Positions 51,345 to 60,929 of a DNA stretch of 64,000 nucleotides are shown here, one piece after another. The stretch comes from Cyanophora paradoxa (lineage: Eukaryota > Glaucocystophyceae > Cyanophorales > Cyanophoraceae). Location: assembly GCA_004431415.1 (NCBI GenBank), contig QPMI01000439.1, positions 248,001-312,000 on the forward strand, read 5' to 3'. Position 1 is the first letter of the stretch. The number at the start of each line of letters is the position of its first letter. The notes beneath the pieces are model-generated. The model was not told where the DNA came from. It saw only the letters and a list, made by a program, of their open reading frames with translations, and searched no databases. Position numbers and translations under genes: made by a program.

Positions 51345-54300
51345 CCTTCTGGTAGACGTCTTGGACGTGGACGTCGAGCCCGGGGCACCGGAGGCGCGAG
51401 AGGATTTCCAGGGCCCGGGAGGAGTGGGAGGCGTCGCGGCGCAGGCCTTTGATGCGGACTTCGACCTGCGCATGCGCCAGTCTCACGCGCGCGCTGCAGG
51501 TGCAGGCCTCTGGGCCAGCCGGGGTGCGAACGGCGGACCAGAAAGAGGTGCTGCAGGCTTGGAGCGCAGCTGACGAGGAGGTCTTTCAGAGCCGCCTCCG
51601 ACACGCGGGCGTCCGCCAGGTCCAGCGAACGAAGCTTCGGCAGCCTGGCGCTTGTCATCAGAGATGTGCGGAGCAGCAGATCTAGAGCAGCACAATATTT
51701 AATGCGGGCTCTCATGCATATGATCACCTGTGTTTGACGAGGATATCGATTGCGGAAGCAGGCCTGGGAATCGTTGTCGAGCTGCGCCGCGGCGCCACGC
51801 ACGGGGCCAACAAGTCAGGTCAGGATAAGCAAGAGGCACTAGTACTTGGCTAACGGGAGATAGAGAGTTTGAAGTGTGCCAGAGCTGGACGCGAGCAGCG
51901 AGTCGAGTGCGTGGGCGCTCAGGCCGACGCCGGCCGCGTTGAAGTGTTCGAGCTGCGGAAGCGCCGGCAGCGATTTGAAGGCGTAGCGGGAGCCATTCTC
52001 GCGGCAGAGGAAAGCGAGAGAGAGGTGCGTCAGGTTGGGCCCAGCCGCCGCGATACACTGCGCCGGCTCGGATCAGGGCACGTGTACGCAGACCAGCGGC
52101 GACCTGGCAACCGCGGCCGGCCGCGGACCACTAGTAGATAGGGGGGGGAAGTGACATTATTCTGACAGTACTCTGACATTATTTATAATGTCAGACCCGA
52201 TATTATTCTGACATTATTTTTGTCCGACTTGATATTATTCTGACATTATCCCAAAATGTCAGAATACTGTCAGAGTGATATCAGATATAATGTCATGTTG
52301 ATGTCACAATAACATCAATCTAACAACATACTACTGTCTAAATAGTACTGCGCCCGCCGCCCGCGCCCGCGCCCGTCGTCCGCCCGCGCCTCTCTTCCGA
52401 TCCACCTCCTGCAAAAGAGGAGAACATCAGCCAGCCAGCCAGCCAGCCAGGCGTTAAGGCCAGAGCGGAGAGGGGGCGCTAAGGTCGGGGCGGGGAGGGG
52501 GACGCTAAGGCTGGAGCGCCGGGGCTGGGGCGGGGCGGGGGACGCTAAGGCTGGAGCGCCGGAATTCTAAGGCTGGGGCAGGGCGTACCTTCATCGAGCA
52601 TCACGCCTTCCGGCAGGCAATCTGGGGCCGCGAATCAGCAAGGGCGAGCCGGCCTCGGCGGGGATCGGGCGGCGGCGAGCGTCCGGCCGGGAGCAGCGCG
52701 TACCTTCATCGAGGATCGCGCGGCGAAGTCGCGCGGGGCTGCACGCCCCGAGGCAGGCAAAGATCTGGGGCCGCGAGTCAGCAAGGGCGAGCGGGCCTCG
52801 GCGGGGATCGGGCGGCGGCGAGCGTCCGGCCGGGAGGAGCACGTACCTTCATCGAGGATCGAGGGGAGCGGCCGCGCCGTGCTGCAGCCTGCAGCTGCAG
52901 GAAGCGAGAAGCGCGGGTCGTGCAGTCGCGGCCGCGGGTCACCACGGAAGCGAGAGCGCAGGCCGGTCAAGCACTCCTGCGTGAGAAGATTAGCAAGAAT
53001 AGCCCACAGAGCGACCGCAGCGCGTCCGAGAGCACGAGTTCGCGGATCGGACCTGGCGGGCTGCGGACAATGCCGTTCGGGGCTCCGGGCGGAAGCTGCC
53101 CGCTTCCTAGAGCTTCCTGATCAGCAACGAGTGTGCCAAGAGGCCGGCAGCTCGCGGGAGACGGGCCGCGGACCTGATTCGACGAAGTCCGCCCGCGGCC
53201 CGCTCGCGCTGCCGACCTGCACGCGTACGAGGTGCACGCAACGCTAGAGAGGCCGTTGCTGCACGCTCCGCTCGCCTGCAACCGCCGCAAGGCGCAGGAG
53301 TAGGCAGCGAGGGCTCCGATATTTGCGGCTTGTGTACCCCAGTCAAAACCGGTACCCAAGCTCGAAGACCTCGCTCTTAGCTGGAGGCATGCAAGACAAG
53401 CGGCGAGCGCAGATATGCGCTGGAGACACTAGCTATGAAGAGTGGAGAGCGCCGCGGTCAGGAGAGACACTAGCTATGACGTCGCCCAGATTTGTGCGGC
53501 ATCACAGCAGACCGTTCGCGCTTAGCAGCGCACGGAGAGCCACATGAGATGCTTGGTGCGCTGGATCGGTCCCCGCGAGCTCCCGTTGCCGCTCTCCGCT
53601 TCCCGCGTTCGGGAGAAGTCGCTAACCCTGCCAAGTTGAAGCGCAGCTCCCCGCTCTACATCACACGAGTCTTGCGCCGATGTAAGAATGCCATTCGCAT
53701 GCTTTCAGCCCGACCCGACGCGATTCCGTGCAGGCCTGCCGGCGTCGTGCGGATTCCTTGCAGCTTCGAGAGCGGCTGGAGGCAGCGCGCAGTCAGAACG
53801 CTTTACAACCGCTTTCCGATCGATCTCGTTGCAGGCGAGCCGCGGCCGCGGCCGCGCCGCGCCCGAGCGCCGAACCCCGCCGCAGTTTCATGACCGCGCG
53901 GCCGCACCCGTGCGCCCCCGCCCCAATCGCTGCGCCTTGCAGTGATCCTCGCCTCAGATGCTCGCGAAACAGCCGTGTGGGAGCGGCTCCTCCGCCGCTC
54001 CTTCCCGTCTTCTTACGCGATCTCCACCGCGCCCTGGCCCACTGCCGAGGTAGCCGACTTAGCTCGCCGAGGTAGCCGACTTTCGGCCCACTCTCTTTCC
54101 CTCACACTAGTCTGTATCTAACCTCAAGTTCTGCGTGTCCAGATTTCGGAGGCGATCTGTCCAAGCGAAACTGCAGCGAAGCTCCGCGCTTTTCTGGTGC
54201 GCGCTCGCCAGCCCACGGCGCCGCTCTCAACCTTTATACATGATATTAAATGTCTCTTTAATGCGCGCTGCAACGTACCTCGGATCGCCCCCATCCGAAC

Positions 54301-55207
54301 ACCCCTCACCTGCTCTTAATCTGAAATTATTCTGACATTATCTCCTAGGGCGGCCACCGGAGGCGCACCGGGCCGCTTCCTGTGCGCGGCTTCCCGTGCG
54401 CGCCCTGACACGGCCCATCCATACGGCGGGCGCGGCGGCCGGCGTCCGGGGAGCGCCGGCCCGAAATCTCCTTGCGGGGCCGCCTGGGCGGCCGCGCGCG
54501 TATAGTACGGATGTTTAGTATGAAGAGGCTATATATTGTCAAAGTAAAGTCAAGATAATATCGGGCATGTTGACATTATTCTGACATTAAACCGGCGCAA
54601 GCGGACACTCATCATCGAAAGAGCACCGCCCAACGCTAAATGTTGGGCCGGGGACGCCCGCCGGCCCAGTTGCCGAGCTGATTCTAGCATTTGGAGTTCA
54701 AGTCTCGCGCTGTCTAGTAATGTCAGAATGATGTCAGAATAATGTCATTCATTCTGACATTTTAAATAATGTCAGAGTAATGTCAGAATAATGTCACTTC
54801 CCCCCCCTATCTACTAGTGGACCCGAGAGATATCGGACTGGGCGAGTTGGTGCAGGCCGCTGAAGCAGAGCCGCCGGATGTGCACGCCCATCCTCTCGCA
54901 AGCCGCCACGATAAACCGCGCGCTGTCCCCGCGCTGGTACGGTGCGGAGCATGCGCATGTCACAGTGAGCGCATGCATATGTGGTGAGTACGTTTATACG
55001 TACTATTCGCAAGCGCTCAGCGGCTGCTCCGCATCACGATCGGGCGCTAGCGCGAGCGGCGCCGCGGCGCACCGAGAAAGCGGGCTCCTCATAGAGCAAT
55101 CTGTCCCAGCAGGCCGCCCGGAAGAAGCGGGACGAGTGCCCTAAGCCCAGCGCCAGCGCCTGATGCCCGACAGAGCTTGCCACGCAACGAAGGATCTTCA
55201 CGAGTAC
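51345..55207 (-). CDS. F-box / leucine-rich-repeat protein (copy 2), with CACTA element in an intron
   Basis: The first exon (about 55,207-55,060) starts with a classical F-box, LPDNVLVKILRCVASS, followed by SRFFRAACWDRLLYEEPAF. The next (about 54,940-54,823) has DSARFIVAACERMGVHIRRL and HQLAQSDISR. Beyond the transposon, 52,063-51,850 gives CIAAAGPNLTHLSLAF, LPQLEHFNAAGVGLSAHALD and TLQTLYLPL. The next exon has LPKLRSLDLADARVSEAALK and APSLQHLFLV (51,655-51,545). Another follows with ALEILSRLRCPGLDVHVQD up to 51,355 and a GTTAGC donor. It is paralogous to the plus-strand gene at 0.9-2.2 kb. It is a probable ubiquitin-ligase adaptor by architecture. The upstream start codon and final exon are not resolved. 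The F-box and LRR reading frames join in phase 0 across the element-bearing intron. Confidence 0.65.
52129..52195 (+). repeat. Left terminal inverted repeat of the CACTA element
   Basis: Begins CACTAGTAGATAG, then eight G, then AAGTGACATTATTCTG. It matches the reverse complement of 54,753-54,819 except at two positions. Confidence 0.9.
52140..52330. repeat. Subterminal TGACATTA repeat array
   Basis: Repeated GACATTAT / ATAATGTC words in direct and inverted order across roughly 190 bases. The mirrored array lies at about 54,535-54,800. They probably act as transposase or host-factor binding sites. Confidence 0.75.
52580..52862 (-). repeat. Internal tandem repeats of the CACTA element
   Basis: The word CGTACCTTCATCGA recurs at about 52,584, 52,699 and 52,843. 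It ends related units of about 115 and 144 bases that share CAGCAAGGGCGAG and GGGGATCGGGCGGCGGCGAG. Read on the minus strand each unit ends in ILDEGT followed by a possible GTACG splice donor. Copied exon-like cargo is one explanation. Confidence 0.6.
52865..54320. other. CACTA element interior without recognisable genes
   Basis: Open frames here are short and of no recognised family. No DDE-transposase motif is visible. The part at 54,310-54,620 returns to TGACATTATTCTGACATTA words. Confidence 0.5.
54753..54819 (-). repeat. Right terminal inverted repeat of the CACTA element
   Basis: Reverse complement of the left terminus; ends CTATCTACTAGTG before the GAC duplication. Confidence 0.9.
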
Positions 55208-55209
55208 GT

Positions 55210-56040
55210 TGTCTGGCAAGGAGAATCATCGGAGATCTAGATGCATATGCATATGGACGCGTACGACATCGGCGATCAGCGCCAGCGCTGTGCTCCGTCT
55301 TAGAAACTTAGAAACCACGCACCGTCGATGCTTTCGAGCGTCGATAGGCCTAGGCCTTGGGAGAGATTGCATGCATATGCATGCGAGATTGCGACTGTAT
55401 TGCAGCCCACCGGAGGCGCGCGCTGCGCAGCCAAGCTTTCCTTATACATATGCGGTTGCCAGCTGCGCATGCTGCAGCTCAGCTGCTGCAGCTGGCCGGT
55501 CAACGTCGCCGCCGATCGCGGATATCGCTGGCCGGCTGTTACTCGGAAGCTGTACGTATACGAAGATAGATCTCGCAAGATCTAGAGTGCCTGAAAGCTG
55601 GATCTCATGAGAATGGCTGGAAGCTGCATGGTCCAGGTCCGGTGGATGGGCCTGATGTGTCCGGGTGCGGCTGATCGATCCGAGCGCCTCACTGATCATG
55701 AGTCAGAGCGCTGCACGGCGGCGGGGTACAGCGCTACATGCAGCGTGGAGCGGAGCCGGCGCCATACTGCAGTCTGCAGACTCAGTGACTGCAGCTGCAG
55801 TCTGCAGTATGCATTGCACTGGACCGTGGGCCGTGGCCCGTGGGCCGTGGCCCGTGGCACACACAATAATATATAATATCAAATTTACGCCGGATATTAA
55901 TTATAATGCGCCGGCGTACGTATATATACGCGTATTTACGTATACGCGCATACTTATGGCAGCGATTATAATTTATAATTAAAGCGGCACCATGCAAATT
56001 AAATAATTAATGCGTTTCGAGTAATTAACTTTTGACGCTC
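55210..56040. other. Intergenic region rich in short palindromes
   Basis: No exon is supported. It includes TGCATATGCATATG words near 55,240 and 55,370, and a dyad of CTGCAG words at about 55,766-55,813 (ATACTGCAG...CTGCAGTAT). There is a tandem run of GTGGGCCGTGGCCC at 55,826-55,857 and an AT-rich stretch at 55,860-56,030. Confidence 0.5.
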
Positions 56041-59000
56041 TTAACTAAAGGTTTGCAAATGTTTGCAAAATTGAATGCGCCGCATACTGCCAGTCATGCG
56101 CGCCGGATTACTTGTGCATTCAGGAAGCGCGGCCCTCTCGTGAGTGCATGTGCGCAGTGCAGTGCAGCGCTCCCCCGCATGTGCGGAGTCCGGTCCCCCA
56201 CCCAGCGCAGTGCTCGGCTCGGCAGATCTAGAGACAACCGCAGCGGCCTCGTCGGTTTCGAGAGGAAAAACAATGCCCGCAGGACCCGGGGGCGTCGGGG
56301 ACCCGCCGAGCCGGCCCTGGGCCCCGCGGCCCCCTCGCCGCGCGCCCGCCTCGTCCTCGCGGCGGGCCAGCGACGTTCTCCGCCAGTCCGCGATCGCCTC
56401 GAGCTCCCGCGCCGCACCTACCGCCGGCCCCGCGCGCGCCGCTCCCTTGGGGTACCGACGACCGGCCCGCCGTGTGCGCGTACCCCTGCTGGGACCGCAG
56501 GTCCAGCGGATTGCTGTTCGCCGTACCCCACCCTTGATGATCTGCGGAGGACGGAGAGGGACAGGAGTCAGCGATTGGGACGGTTTGCGGATTCGACGTC
56601 CGGGTGGAGGAGGAGAGGGGGGGGAGGTGGGGAGGCGGGGGGTACCTCGAAGTGGGAGGCCTGGCGGTAGAGCTCTGCCGCGGGGCCGTGCTGGTGCCTG
56701 TCCCCGCGGCACTGCGAAGAATTGAGCCGACGTTGGCGGGCTAAAAATAGGACCGGGGGGGGGGGCAGTAAAGGGGGATACGGACCTGGGAGACGACGGC
56801 GAGGCCCCGCGGCGTCAGCTGGAAGAAGACGTACGGCCTGCGGGCGCCGGCGACGGTGAGTCGGACAGGTGATCAGGAAGATTTGAAGCTTCATTTTCTG
56901 TTAAGGTTAAGAGTCCAGATCAGATCGAACGTCTTATCCGAGACTTTGATCCAGCTAAACCGGAGATTAGATCGGATCAGATCGGATCAGAGGGCGGACC
57001 GGGAGCGGTCGGAGGGGGAGAGGATGAGGCACACCGCCCCGGGCCGATCCCGCTGCGGCCGAAAGATCATCAGACGGGGAAAAATAAGGGTGGGGGGAGG
57101 GGAAGATGGGGGTACCTGGAGGGCGGCGAGCGTGTGCTGGTCGTTCGCGGAGAGGGCGGCGGGCCGCTCGGGATCGAACTGAGGGGGGGAGGGAGGGTGC
57201 CGGTCGGGCCGTCAGGAGGAGGCGGGACGGTGATATCGATTTGAGACTAGGTCATGATGTTATGTGACTAGGGGGGGGGGGGGGGGGGGGGGGGGGGAAG
57301 AGCGAGCGGGCGGGCGGACCCGCCAGCAGCCGACGGCGGACTCGTCCCGCCCTATGAGCGCCATGCCGAGGGCATTTTCGTCCACGACGATGTGGGACCC
57401 CCCGGGGGCGGGTCTCTGGGGGGGTACGATCGCCGTCGTCACCATGACGGCTTCTCCTCCGCTCCCGTCGCTGTCGGTGACGTCGCGCCCCGCCAGGTAG
57501 CCGACGGCCTCGCGGCCCGCGCAGCAGTCGCGGAGCTGATTCAGCAGGTTCGCCGTGATGCGAAGGGGCGCGAGAGGGAGAGGCGGAGAGGGCGGGGTCG
57601 GCGGGGTAGGGCGAGGGGCGAGAGGGGCCGCGCCCTGCGAGCCAAAGCGACGCGGATGAGGGGGGCTCTCGGCGGGGGGATGGTGGCGTACCCCCCCTTG
57701 GGGCGCGGAAGGAGGAGGAGGAGGGGGAGGAGGAGGCGCGCCCTGCGCGGGGGACGTTTCATTTCTCAGCGGGATTTCGAGCGGGATCGAGTTGGGTCGA
57801 TGATTCAGCGTACCCCGCCTCGTTCTCTTCTCCCCCGCACCCCCTCCGGCGGCTCAGCGTACCCCTCCGCGGCGCCGACCTCCTCGTACCCCCCCTCTCC
57901 GACCTAAACGCAGACTCAAAAGCGAGGCAGAGGCGGCGGGGGTACAAGCGAACCTCGGGTGGAACGCTGTACCCCGCACGGCCCCATGGTCCGGGGGGCA
58001 CCGTCTCGAAAGACACGGGCGGGGCCTCCGTCCCGGCGGCGACGCCGTACCCCTTGTCTTCCTCCTCGGGATGTGGGGGGACGAAGGGCGGCAGGGGTAC
58101 GAATGCCGCGGCCTGCGGGTCCAGGCGCGGAGGCCGGAGAGGGGCGGGGAAGCCGGGGGCGGCCACGTTCGAATCGGCGGGGGCGGAGCCGCCGCCGCGG
58201 CCGCGTCCGAAGCCGGGAGCGCCAGAAGAGGGGGGTACCGGAGCGGAATTTACAGCGGGACCTGAAGCGGAGACGGGGACGGGTAGTGGGAGGTGGGGGG
58301 CGGGAGGCAATACGCCGCCCGGGGGGGAAAGATCCTCGGGGGGCAGAACGGGGGGGACGAGGGGGTACAGGCGCCGAGGGGAGCCCAGCTGCGGGGGAAT
58401 CCCGCACGGGGCCTCCTCGGGGACCGAGGGGGCGAAGGGGGGTACGGGCACCGGGAGCCGCGGGGGCGGCGGGGCGGGGGGTACATCGGAGGCCGGGCGG
58501 AGGGTCGGGAAGTTGGACGCCGGCGAAGCCGCAACCCAGCCGGGGGGTAGGGACGCGGGCTTCGGGGGAGTACCGTTAGACAGGGACTCGGGCGCCGGCG
58601 CCGGCGGCTGCGGCGCGGGGAAAGGGGCCGGAGCGACGCTGCGCGCGGGGTTCGCTCGGAGGCGATTCGCATAAAAGCAGAAGACTGGGCGCACGGGATC
58701 GAATCCGCGCGGGTCGTCGCAGAAGTTCTGCAAGCGCGGGGCTCGCTCGGCGTTCGTTCGCGGGGGGCGAGAGAGGAATGGCGCGGCGCACGGGAACGGC
58801 GGCGCCGCCCCCGCCGGAGAGGCGGGCCCGGCGAGCTCTGCCTCGGCCTCGGCTTGGAAGAGGCGGAGGTGGTCGAGCATCGCCCGCAGCGGCCCGTCGG
58901 GCGTGCCCTCCAGCGCCCCCGCGTCCCCCCTGCCCGAAGCGAAGGCCCGTCAGAGGGAGAGGGAAGGGGAGGAAGGAAGGGGAGGCAGAGAAGATGATGG

Positions 59001-60069
59001 GGAGGGGAAGGGGCGCACTGCCAGAGCCTGGCGCGCAGGTCCATCTGCGCGCACTCCATCTCGACGGCCGCCCGCCGCGCCGCGCGCTCCTCGCGGAGCC
59101 GCGCGAGCTCGCCGAGGTGGTGGTGGGCCGAGGCCGCGGCCGAGGCCGTCGAAGCCTGCAGCTTCTGCGAGGATAGGGGTGAGCGGGGTGAAGAGAGGGG
59201 GGGGGGGGGGGGGGGGGGGCACCAGGACCGCCTCCTCGGCTTGCCGCGCCTGCGCCTCGGCGCGCTCCGCGGCGGCCGCCGCCTCCTCCGCCCCGCCCCG
59301 CGCCGCCGCCAACTCCGCCTCGGCCGCCTTGGCCGCCGCCTCGGCCCGCCGCGTCGCCTCTGACTGCGCCCGCAGCGCCGCGCGCCTCGCCTCCACCTGC
59401 TCAGATCAGATCACATCAGATCAGATCTGAGCAGAGCGGCTTCGAGGCCGCGCACCTCTTTGCGGAGAGAATCCAGCGGCGCCTCTGCTCCGTGCTTCTT
59501 CTTCGATCCCGAGCCCTTGGACAAACCGCCGTCGGACAGGAAGACGGCCTGCACGCACGGGCGACGCCGTGTCAGAGCCCCACGGGAAGGCGAAAGGCGG
59601 CGGGGATCTAGATTGCTAGATTCGAGGAATCTAGAGATCTAGCACGGACGCCGTCTAGAGCTCGGCGGAAAGGCAGCGGGGAATCTAGATGGCTTGCCGA
59701 CGGAAAGGCGTCTCCTCTATAGATCTAGATCTATAGAGGAGACGCGATCGCTCGAGCTCGCCCGCGGACCTCCAGGGCGGCCTTTTCGGCGTTCTTCTGT
59801 TCTTCGTGCCACTTCGCCTCGCCCCGCGCCTCGCCCACCTCCTCCCGCAGCCGCTCCACCTCCGCCTCCAGATCCGCCAGCGCCCGCTGCGAAGCGGTTC
59901 GGTCGAAATCAAAGATAGATAGACAGATAGTTAGGTGGATCTAGAAGATAGATAGATAGAGATATATTGGCACCTCTTCACGCTCCTCTCCGCTGGAGTG
60001 GCCTCCTCTGCGGGCCGCGGCCGCGGCCGCGGCCGCCCGCCCCTGCTTCGCCGCGCCGCGCCCGCCCTT

Positions 60070-60104
<35 letters not shown>

Positions 60105-60790
60105 GCTTCGCCGCGGCCGCGGCCGCGGCGGCCTTGGCCTTGGCCGCCTCCTCCGCCTTCCGCCGCTTCTCCTCCTCCTTCTTGCTCTCCTCCCTCTCGA
60201 GCTCGCCGACGAGCGCCTGCGCCGCCCTCTCCGCCGCTCGACCTCCTCGTCAAGCGCGGCCGCAAGGCGCCCCGGCAGGAGCCGCTTGACGCCGGCCGTA
60301 AGCCAGAATACGGCGTCCTCGCGCGCCGAGCAGAGGGCGCGGACGGCAGCGCCCCGCGGAACAGGACGTCGCGAAGGGAGAGGCTGTTCTGCTGGAGCCG
60401 CCGGGCGAGCAGGCACGCCACGCAGTAGCGCCGGACGAGTCGGAGGTACTCGCGGGCCAGAGTCCGCTCGGCTGGCCGCAGCGCGCGGGCGATCTCGTAA
60501 GCGATGCGGGCGCCGTCCTCCTCCGAGATCGAATCCAAGGCGCGGGCGCTCGAGCTCGAGCTCGTCGGGTCGGGATCCGCCGCCCGCGCCTCTTCCTCGG
60601 CTCGCATTCGGAGGACGTCGGCGTCGATGTCGGCGCGGACGCGCCCCAGTACGAGAGCCAGGATCTGATTTAGCTGCAGCGACGCGGCCGGCATCGGCTC
60701 GCCGGCCGCCTTCGCCACCCCTTCCCGCCAGGAGCGCTCGACGGCCTCCAGGCGCTCGGCGAAATCGTTCAAGGCAACCTGGGAGGAGGC
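56041..60790 (-). CDS. Coiled-coil and Pro-rich protein with an MPN-like domain lacking the JAMM His motif
   Basis: Right to left: a helical exon starting VALNDFAERLEAVERSW (about 60,780) through REYLRLVRRYCVACLLARRL. A charged coiled coil follows (KKEEEKRRKAEEAAKAKAAA, about 60,185-60,125; LADLEAEVERLREEVGEARG, near 59,880; RLREERAARRAAVEMECAQM). A long Pro-rich segment (58,880-57,760) comes next. Then an MPN-like core: ITANLLNQLRDCCAGREAVG (57,555-57,500), AGRDVTDSDGSG, VTTAIVPPQRPAPGG, SAVGCWR, intron with a 27-base G run, FDPERPAALSANDQHTLAAL (57,181-57,123) and PYVFFQLTPRGLAVVSQ (56,845-56,790). The placement matches MPN proteins such as AMSH/BRCC36-type deubiquitinases. Where those have HSHP after the Trp, this reads R directly before FDP, although the downstream Asp is present. 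A catalytically inactive scaffold is therefore likely. The start probably lies further 5'. Confidence 0.5.
57271..57297 (+). repeat. 27-base G homopolymer
   Basis: Uninterrupted G run inside the minus-strand intron that splits the MPN-like domain. In sense orientation it is a C tract before the acceptor. Confidence 0.85.
59197..59219 (+). repeat. 23-base G homopolymer
   Basis: Second long G run, in another intron of the same minus-strand gene. Homopolymers of this length are also error-prone in sequencing. Confidence 0.85.
59708..59745. repeat. Perfect 38-bp palindrome
   Basis: The left arm GCGTCTCCTCTATAGATCT (59,708-59,726) is followed with no spacer by its exact reverse complement (59,727-59,745). 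It lies in an intron of the coiled-coil/MPN-like gene, amid many TCTAGA/AGATCT words. It can form a cruciform or, in RNA, a tight hairpin. Confidence 0.9.
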
Positions 60791-60929
60791 TCACGAGTGC
60801 GAGAGCGAGAACGGGGCTATTATTTCTTCGATTCAAAGAGCGGCGCACCGCGATCGTGTCTGCCCGATCGAAGAGCGAGTGTGCGGGATAGTGGAGGCTA
60901 CTAGCGACCACCTGATCGACGATGTCTGG

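Larger units (their letters stand above)
52129..54819. mobile_element. Non-autonomous CACTA (EnSpm-type) DNA transposon
   Basis: 2,691 bp with terminal inverted repeats starting CACTAGTAGATAGGGG at both ends. The inverted repeats extend about 67 bp (52,129-52,195 and 54,753-54,819) with two mismatches. The flanks carry a 3-bp duplication GAC (52,126-52,128 and 54,820-54,822), the size typical of CACTA elements. Both subterminal regions contain many copies of TGACATTATTCTGACATTAT-like words in both orientations, as expected for transposase-binding arrays. No transposase-like ORF is visible inside. A 5-bp reading of the duplication (GGACC) is also possible if the terminal C is excluded. Confidence 0.85.

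Noticed and set aside
52129-54819. Helitron or Mutator interpretation of the 2.7-kb element
   Set aside because: Clear terminal inverted repeats beginning CACTA and a 3-bp target duplication fit CACTA elements. Helitrons lack inverted repeats and Mutator makes about 9-bp duplications.
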